Part shown: one piece after another, positions 1-7,521 of the stretch
How the letters are laid out: each line of letters opens with the position of its first letter
Numbering within the stretch: position 1 is the first letter of the stretch
Assembly: GCA_030671915.1 (NCBI GenBank)
Contig: DAOVHN010000113.1
Span: 1 to 7,521, forward strand
Direction of reading: 5' to 3'
Length of the DNA: 7,521 bases
Origin: Pseudomonadota bacterium
GTDB taxonomy: Bacteria; Pseudomonadota; Alphaproteobacteria; UBA8366; JADFVY01
The notes under the pieces: model-generated
The model's input: the letters and a program-made list of their open reading frames with translations, nothing else
Databases searched by the model: none
Told to the model about the DNA's origin: nothing
Made by a program: the position numbers and the translations under genes

Positions 1-1190
1 AGATCGCAGGTCCATACGCGGGCGCGGCCGTGGCCGATGCCGATATCGACGGCGATATTCACCTCGCGGCCCTTCAGATGTTTGGCCACCGGCGCCTCTT
101 CGTAATCGGGCAGCAGTTGGCCGTCTTTGGTGATCTGCACGCCACCCATGGATATCGACAGCCGGTCGCGGTCTGCCTTCTCGCCGGCCTTGCCGACGGC
201 CATGACGATGCGGCCCCAATTGGCATCCTCGCCGGCGATCGCGGTTTTAACCAGCGGCGAGTTGGCGATGGAAAGGCCGATGCGCCGCGCCGCGCGGGCC
301 GAGGCCGCGCCGGTCACGTCGATGGTGATGAATTTCGATGCGCCCTCGCCGTCCTTGACCACCTGGGTCGCCAGATCAACCAGAACCTCTTCCACCGCGC
401 GGCGGAAATCGGCGAGCAGCCTGTCACTGGCGGCGGTCACCTTGGGATGTTTCGCCTGGCCGGTGGCGAACAGCATCAGCGTGTCGCTGGTGGAGGTATC
501 GCTGTCCACGGTGATGGCGTTGAAGGAACGGTCGGCGCCGCGCTTCAGCACCGCCTGCAGCACATCGGCCGGGATTTTCGCATCGGTAAAGACGAAGGAC
601 AGCATGGTCGCCATGTCTGGCGCAATCATGCCCGATCCCTTGGCGATACCGGCGATGGTGACTTGGCCATCGCCGATCCGCGCCGTGCGGGATGCGGCCT
701 TGGGGAAGGTATCGGTGGTCATGATCGCCCGCGCGGCGTCTTGCCAGGCGCCGGCGGCGAGCGACTTTGCCAGGGCCGGCAGGCGCTGCGGGATGGCGTC
801 GGCGGGCAGGATATTGCCGATCACGCCGGTCGAGGCGACGAAAATCTCCCGCGGCCTCGCATTCAGGATTTCCGCCGCCGCCTTCACGGTGGCCTCGACC
901 GTCCGGTCGCCTTTCGTGCCGGTGAAGGCGTTGGCGTTTCCGGAATTGACCACGAGGCCGCGCGCCTTGCCTCCGGGCAATATGCCACGGCACCATTCCA
1001 CCGGCGCGGACGGGCAGAGCGAGCGCGTATAGACGCCGGCCGCCGTCGTCCCCGGCGAGAATTCCGCCAGCATCAGGTCGTGCACGCCTTTTGCCTTCTT
1101 GAGCCCGGTCGCCGCGCCCGCGAATCTGACGCCGGCAACCGGCTCGAGATCGGGGAAGCGCGCGGGCGCGAAGGGGGAGACGCCGGTCAT
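1..1190 (-). CDS. argJ: ArgJ, bifunctional glutamate N-acetyltransferase / ornithine acetyltransferase (3' end cut by window edge)
   Basis: ArgJ transfers the acetyl group from N-acetylornithine to glutamate in the cyclic arginine pathway, and many members also use acetyl-CoA to acetylate glutamate; it acts in the cytoplasm. Translating the minus strand from the ATG at 1190-1188 gives 396 uninterrupted residues reaching the window edge. The diagnostic autoproteolysis motif (KGSGMIAP, then DMATML) is present; the cleavage and nucleophile threonine is residue 195, codon at 606-608. Other family landmarks are VNSGNANAFTG near the N-terminus, DSDTSTSDT after the cleavage site, GEDANWGRI, and a C-terminal ARVWTCD. 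The family is usually a little over 400 residues, so only about 15 are missing, because of the window limit rather than a mutation. The start lies 5 bp after the parvulin stop and no good Shine-Dalgarno sits at normal distance (a GAGGAG lies about 22 nt upstream, inside the parvulin gene), so translational coupling is likely. Whether it is mono- or bifunctional cannot be read from sequence. Confidence 0.96.
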   Translation of the reverse strand, partial: MTGVSPFAPARFPDLEPVAGVRFAGAATGLKKAKGVHDLMLAEFSPGTTAAGVYTRSLCPSAPVEWCRGILPGGKARGLVVNSGNANAFTGTKGDRTVEATVKAAAEILNARPREIFVASTGVIGNILPADAIPQRLPALAKSLAAGAWQDAARAIMTTDTFPKAASRTARIGDGQVTIAGIAKGSGMIAPDMATMLSFVFTDAKIPADVLQAVLKRGADRSFNAITVDSDTSTSDTLMLFATGQAKHPKVTAASDRLLADFRRAVEEVLVDLATQVVKDGEGASKFITIDVTGAASARAARRIGLSIANSPLVKTAIAGEDANWGRIVMAVGKAGEKADRDRLSISMGGVQITKDGQLLPDYEEAPVAKHLKGREVNIAVDIGIGHGRARVWTCD

Positions 1191-1195
1191 CGTGG

Positions 1196-2200
1196 TTACT
1201 GCTGCGCCGGTTGCTCCTCGCCACTTTCGGCGGGTTGCTCACTCTCGGCGGCGGAGACATCTTCCGCGGCCGGCTGCTCGCCCTCGACCTCGGAGGCCTC
1301 TTCCGCGGCCGGCTGCTCGCCTTCCGTTGCGAGAGCCTCTTCCTCGGCCGGTATCGGGTTGCCATCGATATCAAAGGTCTCGATTTCGGCGCCCTCGCGG
1401 AAGCCCGCCATCATCTCGGCAGCGATTTCCTGGGTCGCTTCCTGGGACAGTTGGTCCTTCATTTCCTCGAAACCAGACTGCGCCTGCTCGCGGCGATCCT
1501 CGACCTTGATGATATGCCAGCCGAAATCGGTCTTGACCGGCTCGGCCGAAACCTGGCCCGGCTCCATGGCGAAGGCCGCGTCAGCAAACGGCTTGACCAT
1601 CTGATCAGGGGTAAAGAAGCCAAGATCGCCGCCGTTGGGACCGCTGGGTCCGGTGGAATGCTCCTGGGCGGCCGCGGCGAATTCCTTGCCGCCCTGCACC
1701 TCCGCCAGCACTTCCTTGGCCTTTTCCTCGGTCTCCAGCAGGATGTGGCGGGCGTGAACTTCCGACGGGGCCGGGTTGGCTTCCTTCCACTGGTCGTAGC
1801 GCTGGCGCAGCACTTCGTCGGTCAGCTTCGCATTGATTTCGCGCTCGAAATAGACCTGCATGACGATCCGCTCGCGCAGCCCCGCCATCTGCTTCTCGAC
1901 CTCGGGGTCGTCAGCCGGAATCGCCTTGCCGGCCGCGATGCCGATCAGCTTTTCGTCGACCATGCGCTCCAGCAGCAGCGGAAAGATCGCCTCCATGCCC
2001 ATCTGCTGGGCCTGGGGCGGAAGCTGGGCATAGGCATCCTCGAATTCGCCGCGGTAAATGTTCTCGCCATTCACCGTCGCGATCACCACATCACCCTCGG
2101 TCTGCGCGACCGCTGCCGGTTGGTTGCCTAGCCATGCATAAGCGCCGGCCATCAAGCCAATTCCTGCCAGGGCGATGAAGGCCATCTTTAGTTTTGCCAT
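1196..2200 (-). CDS. Secreted parvulin-type peptidyl-prolyl cis-trans isomerase (PpiC/SurA/PrsA-like)
   Basis: This 334-residue protein is predicted to catalyse cis-trans isomerisation of Xaa-Pro bonds and to chaperone exported proteins in the periplasm. Residues 1-32 look like a Sec signal peptide: lysines at 3 and 5, a hydrophobic core from about 6 to 24, and possible cleavage after AYA (22) or AVA (32). No lipobox cysteine is seen, so it is probably soluble. Residues about 37-140 form a helical SurA_N-like chaperone segment beginning with ATVNGE. A single parvulin domain spans about 147-236, recognisable from EVHARHIL, the GPSGPNGGDLGFF stretch and FGWHIIKVED. Residues about 285-334 are an acidic Glu/Pro/Ala tail made of a 13-residue repeat. 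The start at 2200 is supported by GAGGA seven bases upstream and by the signal peptide. It is divergent from secA and directly precedes argJ, a common alphaproteobacterial order by recollection. One parvulin domain and the length argue against classical SurA. Family assignment is firm; client proteins are unknown. Confidence 0.93.
   Translation of the reverse strand: MAKLKMAFIALAGIGLMAGAYAWLGNQPAAVAQTEGDVVIATVNGENIYRGEFEDAYAQLPPQAQQMGMEAIFPLLLERMVDEKLIGIAAGKAIPADDPEVEKQMAGLRERIVMQVYFEREINAKLTDEVLRQRYDQWKEANPAPSEVHARHILLETEEKAKEVLAEVQGGKEFAAAAQEHSTGPSGPNGGDLGFFTPDQMVKPFADAAFAMEPGQVSAEPVKTDFGWHIIKVEDRREQAQSGFEEMKDQLSQEATQEIAAEMMAGFREGAEIETFDIDGNPIPAEEEALATEGEQPAAEEASEVEGEQPAAEDVSAAESEQPAESGEEQPAQQ
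1208..1324 (-). repeat. Three imperfect 39-bp tandem repeats encoding the acidic C-terminal tail of the parvulin
   Basis: Read on the minus strand, three consecutive 39-bp units (1324-1286, 1285-1247, 1246-1208) encode 13-residue units containing GEQPAAE, GEQPAAE and SEQPAES. The first two units share a 25-bp core (1300-1324 and 1261-1285) with a single mismatch; the third is more diverged. The frame is kept, so the repeats lengthen a disordered acidic tail without disrupting the gene. This looks like recent in-frame tandem duplication by slippage. Confidence 0.85.
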
Positions 2201-2206
2201 AAAAGG

Positions 2207-2214
2207 ATCCTCTT
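2207..2214 (-). promoter_or_regulatory. Ribosome binding site of the parvulin gene
   Basis: On the minus strand AAGAGGAT lies just upstream of the ATG at 2200, with GAGGA (2208-2212) separated from the start codon by seven bases. This is a strong Shine-Dalgarno and fixes the start that also gives the complete signal peptide. Confidence 0.75.
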
Positions 2215-2354
2215 AACATGATTGCTTGGTCGGGCCGTTGCCCATTTCTCGAGGGCGCTTAAAGCATATTCGCCCCCAAGCCACAAGGATCGCAAACGCC
2301 GGATAAACAGGCGATGAACAAGATTTGAAGACGACCGCGCAATCGCCCGCGTCG

Positions 2355-2383
2355 TTGACAGGAAGTCCCCGGCCCCTTATGTG
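2355..2383 (+). promoter_or_regulatory. Candidate secA promoter, sigma-70 type
   Basis: A perfect TTGACA (2355-2360) is followed after exactly 17 bp by TATGTG (2378-2383), which keeps the TAT of a -10 element. It would start transcription near 2390 and give a leader of about 60 nt before the secA ATG. The -35 and the spacing are strong; the -10 is weak by the E. coli consensus. Confidence 0.55.
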
Positions 2384-2453
2384 ACATTCGCGGCCCGGCG
2401 CACCTGTTCGCGCCGCCTGTTGCGATTCATTCAGATCCGGGGTTATTTTATTC

Positions 2454-5225
<2,772 letters not shown>

Positions 5226-5258
5226 GAGACTGGATCGGGTTCAACGCTACAATAAGAT

Positions 5259-5289
5259 AAAGGGCGCTGCGATCGGCAGCGCCCTTTTT
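5259..5289. terminator. Rho-independent terminator of secA, probably bidirectional with accA
   Basis: AGGGCGCTGC (5261-5270) and GCAGCGCCCT (5276-5285) form a perfect 10-bp GC-rich stem around the loop GATCG. The stem extends to 12 bp through AA (5259-5260) pairing with TT (5286-5287). A run of five T (5285-5289) follows on the plus strand, 33 bp after the secA stop. On the minus strand the same stem is followed by TTTATCTTATT and lies about 27 bp past the accA stop, so it probably ends both convergent transcripts. Confidence 0.9.
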
Positions 5290-5316
5290 CGTTATCTGAA
5301 CCCGACCGGCCCGGCC

Positions 5317-6285
5317 TCAGCTCAGCCCCTTGCGGCCCATTTCCAGGAATTTTTCGCGACGGCGGGATTTAAGCGCACCGCCTTCGACGCCGCGCAGTTC
5401 AGCCAGCGATTCCTCGATGGCGTCGCCGAGCGCCGAGATCGAATCCGGTGGGCGGGCATGGGCGCCGCCCAGGGGTTCGCGTACGATTTTGTCGATGATG
5501 CCCAGTTTAAGCAGGTCCTGCGCCGTTAGCCGCATGGCCTCGGCCGCGGCCTTCGCCGTCACCTCGTTGCTCTCGCGCCACAGGATCGAGGCGCAGCCTT
5601 CCGGTGAGATCACCGAATAGATCGCATGTTCCAGCATCAAGACATGGTTGGAGGTCGCCAGCGCGATCGCGCCGCCCGATCCGCCTTCGCCGATGATCGC
5701 GCTGACCAGCGGCACGCGCAGCTTCAGGCAGGTTTCCATTGAGCGGGCAATAGCTTCCGCCTGGCCGCGCTCTTCCGCGCCGACGCCGGGATAGGCCCCG
5801 GGCGTGTCGATCAGGGTCACCACCGGCAGGTGGAAGCGGTCGGCCATCTCCATCAGGCGGATCGCCTTGCGATAGCCCTCGGGTCGGGCCATGCCGAAAT
5901 TATGTTTCACGCGCGCGGCCGTGTCGTTGCCCTTCTCATGGCCGATGAACATTACCGAATAGCCGCGGAAGCGCCCGATGCCGCCGATGATCGCCGAATC
6001 CTCGGCGAAGGCGCGGTCGCCGGCCAGTGGCGTGAAATTCTCCACCAGGGCGCCGATATAGTCGCCAAAATGCGGCCGATCCGGATGGCGCGCCACCTGA
6101 ACTTTCTTAATCGGGTCGAGCTTCTGGAAAATCTGGCGGGCAAGCTTTTCCTTCTTGCCCTGCAGGCTTGTGATTTCGTCGACGACGCTCAGCTCGTCGC
6201 CGATACCTGAAAGATGCCTCAGTTCCTCGATCTTGCCTTCAAGATCGGCGATCGGTTTTTCGAAGTCGAGAAAGGTTTTCATCAT
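5317..6285 (-). CDS. accA: AccA, acetyl-CoA carboxylase carboxyltransferase alpha subunit
   Basis: AccA and AccD together form the carboxyltransferase that moves CO2 from biotinylated AccB to acetyl-CoA, making malonyl-CoA in the first committed step of fatty acid synthesis. The 322 residues match the usual length of about 320. The N-terminal FLDFEKPI and paired helices (residues about 5-55) are typical of the alpha subunit. The crotonase-like core shows [11 protein letters not shown] (67-77), DTPGAYPG (160-167), the oxyanion-forming GGSGGAIA (201-208) and ISPEG (226-230). The C-terminus is basic (KSRRREKF). Two adjacent ATG codons (6285 and 6282) could serve as starts; the upstream Shine-Dalgarno is poor, so either is possible. 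accD, accB and accC are not in the window. It converges on secA at a shared terminator and lies 127 bp downstream of the malyl-CoA lyase gene on the same strand, so it could be cotranscribed or have its own promoter. Confidence 0.98.
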   Translation of the reverse strand: MMKTFLDFEKPIADLEGKIEELRHLSGIGDELSVVDEITSLQGKKEKLARQIFQKLDPIKKVQVARHPDRPHFGDYIGALVENFTPLAGDRAFAEDSAIIGGIGRFRGYSVMFIGHEKGNDTAARVKHNFGMARPEGYRKAIRLMEMADRFHLPVVTLIDTPGAYPGVGAEERGQAEAIARSMETCLKLRVPLVSAIIGEGGSGGAIALATSNHVLMLEHAIYSVISPEGCASILWRESNEVTAKAAAEAMRLTAQDLLKLGIIDKIVREPLGGAHARPPDSISALGDAIEESLAELRGVEGGALKSRRREKFLEMGRKGLS

Positions 6286-6412
6286 CGGTCCGTCGATTGC
6301 CCCGTATGTCCGTTATCGGACAGATATCGGTCATTTTATTTAACATACCCCTAACGCGGAGCGTTAACCATAGTATCGGAATGAGTCCAAAAAGCGGCCT
6401 TCGCCCGAAAGG
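6286..6412 (-). promoter_or_regulatory. accA upstream region with two short palindromes and a CtrA-like 9-mer
   Basis: This 127-bp gap is clearly richer in A/T than its neighbours, as expected of a control region. It holds a 16-bp palindrome (TGTCCG, TTAT, CGGACA; 6307-6322) close to the accA start and a second one (TAACGC, GGA, GCGTTA; 6352-6366). The plus strand also reads GTTAACCAT (6363-6371). A possible -10-like TTAAAT (minus strand, about 6343-6338) follows TTAACG at 18 bp, but this promoter call is weak. No open reading frame of note is present. Confidence 0.45.
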
Positions 6413-7390
6413 TCAGTCAATTCCGAGCTGTTCGGCCAGCCGCACCATATTTTCCGCCTGCTTGATCGAGGCGATGTCGATCAGCCGGCCGTCCAGCGCC
6501 ACCGCGCCCTTGCCGTCCTTTTTGGCCTGCTCCATGGCCTCGAGGATCCGCCGGGCCTTCGCCACCTCGGCCTCGGAGGGGCTAAAAACCTCGTTGGCCA
6601 GCGCGATCTGGCTGGGATGGATGGCCCATTTACCCTCGCAGCCCATCGCCGCCGCGCGCTTCGCCGCCGCCCGGTAGCCGTCCGGGTCGGAGAAATCGCC
6701 ATAGGGGCCGTCGACCGGGCGCAGCCCGTTGGCCCGCGCCGCCACCACCATGCGCGACAGTGCGTAATGCCACATATCGCCCCAATGATAATCGCGCGCC
6801 TTGTCGCCCTCGGCGGCGGTCAGGATGCCGTAATCCGGATGCGGCTCGCCGATGCCGGTGGTCCGGGCCTTGACCGACGCCGCATAGTCGGCGACCCCGA
6901 AATGCAGCGATTCATTACGCGGGCTGGCGGCGGATATCTCTTCCACATTTTGCATGCCCAGGGCGGTCTCGATGATCATCTCGAAACCGATGCGTTTGCG
7001 GCGGCCCGTTGCCGTCTCGATCTGGGTTACCAGCATATCCAGCGCATAGATGTCGGCGGCCGTGCCGGCCTTGGGGATCATGATCAGGTCCAGCCGCTCG
7101 CCGCCCTGTTCCAGCACGTCCACGACGTCGCGGTACATATAGTGGGTATCGAGCCCGTTGATGCGCAGCGAGACGATTTTCTTGCCGAAATCGACTTCTT
7201 GCAGCGCCTGGATGATATTCTTGCGGGCCTGTTCCTTCTGATTTGGCGCGACCGCGTCCTCGAGGTCCAGGAAAATCACGTCCGTGGCCGATTTCGCGGC
7301 CTTTTCAAAAAGTTCCGGACGGCTGCCGGGAACGGCAAGCTCGCTGCGGTTCATACGCGCGGGCGCCTGCTCGACGATCGTAAAGCTCAT
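6413..7390 (-). CDS. mclA: Malyl-CoA / beta-methylmalyl-CoA lyase (HpcH/HpaI aldolase, CitE-like family)
   Basis: These enzymes reversibly split (S)-malyl-CoA into acetyl-CoA and glyoxylate, and many also split beta-methylmalyl-CoA into propionyl-CoA and glyoxylate. They serve the serine cycle, the ethylmalonyl-CoA pathway or the 3-hydroxypropionate cycle. The 325 residues form a single TIM-barrel domain. Visible landmarks are MSFTIVEQAP at the start, FLDLEDAVAP (40-49), the CoA/substrate arginine Arg76 in SLRING, metal-ligand candidates Glu141 (IIETALG) and Asp168 (FGVADYA), PVDGPYGDFSDPDGY (225-239), GKWAIHPSQ (253-261) and the C-terminal GRLIDIASIKQAE with Asp305, matching the catalytic Asp near the C-terminus of characterised enzymes as I recall them. 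The N-terminus and core closely recall Methylobacterium MclA and Rhodobacter Mcl1. The ATG at 7390 has a good ribosome binding site. A generic CitE-like lyase or a malyl-CoA thioesterase is the main alternative; the conserved motifs make the lyase more likely. Confidence 0.88.
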   Translation of the reverse strand: MSFTIVEQAPARMNRSELAVPGSRPELFEKAAKSATDVIFLDLEDAVAPNQKEQARKNIIQALQEVDFGKKIVSLRINGLDTHYMYRDVVDVLEQGGERLDLIMIPKAGTAADIYALDMLVTQIETATGRRKRIGFEMIIETALGMQNVEEISAASPRNESLHFGVADYAASVKARTTGIGEPHPDYGILTAAEGDKARDYHWGDMWHYALSRMVVAARANGLRPVDGPYGDFSDPDGYRAAAKRAAAMGCEGKWAIHPSQIALANEVFSPSEAEVAKARRILEAMEQAKKDGKGAVALDGRLIDIASIKQAENMVRLAEQLGID

Positions 7391-7395
7391 GCTGG

Positions 7396-7402
7396 TCCTC
7401 TT
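7396..7402 (-). promoter_or_regulatory. Ribosome binding site of the malyl-CoA lyase gene
   Basis: On the minus strand AAGAGGA ends five bases before the ATG at 7390. This is a near-ideal Shine-Dalgarno and confirms the chosen start. Confidence 0.8.
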
Positions 7403-7441
7403 GCTGACGGGGGAATTGGCGGCATTTTATTGTTGCAGTGC

Positions 7442-7470
7442 AGCATGCCCCCTAGGGCTCCGGAAGTCAA
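7442..7470 (-). promoter_or_regulatory. Candidate promoter of the malyl-CoA lyase gene
   Basis: On the minus strand TTGACT (7470-7465) is followed after exactly 17 bp by CATGCT (7447-7442). The -35 differs from consensus at one base; the -10 keeps three of six. Transcription would begin near 7435, giving a leader of about 45 nt that contains the ribosome binding site. The pattern resembles the secA candidate promoter in this window. Confidence 0.5.
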
Positions 7471-7471
7471 C

Positions 7472-7501
7472 CGAATCGGCGGCTGGTCAGGCGCCGATTC
7501 G
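7472..7501. repeat. 10-bp inverted repeat just upstream of the malyl-CoA lyase promoter
   Basis: CGAATCGGCG (7472-7481) and CGCCGATTCG (7492-7501) are perfect reverse complements around a 10-nt spacer. The element begins two bases upstream of the candidate -35, a position suited to an activator or repressor site. There is no T-run on either side, so it is a poor intrinsic terminator. It may overlap the end of a neighbouring gene: a minus-strand frame entering from the right edge reads GLTAPLRIGA and stops at 7489-7487, but ten residues are too few to call a gene. Confidence 0.6.
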
Positions 7502-7521
7502 CAGGGGTGCGGTCAGCCCAC

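Larger units (their letters stand above)
2201..2453. promoter_or_regulatory. Divergent control region between the parvulin gene and secA
   Basis: This 253-bp non-coding stretch must hold promoters for both directions. For secA a good candidate is annotated separately (2355-2383). For the parvulin direction I see TATGCT at 2268-2263 as a possible -10, but no convincing -35 at the right distance; it sits in the loop of an imperfect 7-bp inverted repeat (GGGGGCG against CGCCCTC, about 2252-2277). A second inverted repeat with a one-base bulge (ACGAC/GTCGT, 2331-2355) abuts the secA -35, and a 6-bp hairpin (2396-2415) lies in the likely secA leader. I see no small gene here. Confidence 0.55.

Noticed and set aside
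30..1604. A 524-codon open frame on the plus strand across argJ and the parvulin 3' end
   Set aside because: It lies exactly antisense and in codon register with argJ, a known effect of high GC. Its product is low-complexity Arg/Gly/His-rich with no recognisable domain, while the opposite strand encodes clear ArgJ.
6388..6412. Possible intrinsic terminator after the malyl-CoA lyase gene (hairpin near CCTTTCGGGCGAAGG, then TTTTT)
   Set aside because: The stem is only about five pairs with a G-T wobble and is separated from the T-run by four bases, so it is too weak to call.
7487..7521. Possible 3' end of another minus-strand gene (ten residues GLTAPLRIGA then stop)
   Set aside because: Ten codons at a window edge cannot be told from chance; a wider window would settle it.

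Overview
This is a high-GC bacterial window (coding regions visibly GC-rich, third codon positions dominated by G/C) that looks like the chromosome of an alphaproteobacterium, probably Rhodospirillales-like or a relative. The family assignment rests on recalled resemblance: the divergent block secA / parvulin / argJ is a familiar alphaproteobacterial neighbourhood, and the lyase at the right end resembles the malyl-CoA lyases of Rhodobacter and Methylobacterium. No mobile element, CRISPR array, tRNA, rRNA or phage gene is visible. The content is essentially housekeeping, and I did not find a convincing undescribed system.

Layout. From 1 to 2200, two genes run leftward: a secreted parvulin-type peptidyl-prolyl isomerase (1196-2200), followed after 5 bp by argJ (1190 to the left edge, about the last 15 residues cut off by the window). 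A 253-bp divergent control region (2201-2453) separates them from secA (2454-5225, rightward, complete, with its C-terminal zinc-binding tail). secA ends at a strong 12-bp hairpin terminator (5259-5289), which also lies just past the end of the convergent gene accA (5317-6285, leftward). A 127-bp palindrome-rich gap separates accA from a malyl-CoA lyase gene (6413-7390, leftward). That gene has a clear ribosome binding site, a good candidate promoter and a 10-bp inverted repeat just upstream (7391-7521).

How the genes work together. SecA drives export of unfolded proteins through SecYEG. The exported parvulin encoded back-to-back with it probably helps such proteins fold in the periplasm. ArgJ is metabolically unrelated (acetyl recycling in arginine synthesis) but appears translationally coupled to the parvulin gene. 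On the right, malyl-CoA lyase and AccA both handle acetyl-CoA: the first makes or consumes it together with glyoxylate, the second is half of the carboxyltransferase that commits acetyl-CoA to fatty acid synthesis. They face the same way, but the gap between them suggests accA may also have its own control. The points most worth a second look are the repeat-built acidic tail of the parvulin, a shared promoter pattern (TTGAC, 17 bp, then an ATG-containing -10), and small palindromes plus a CtrA-like 9-mer in the accA leader.
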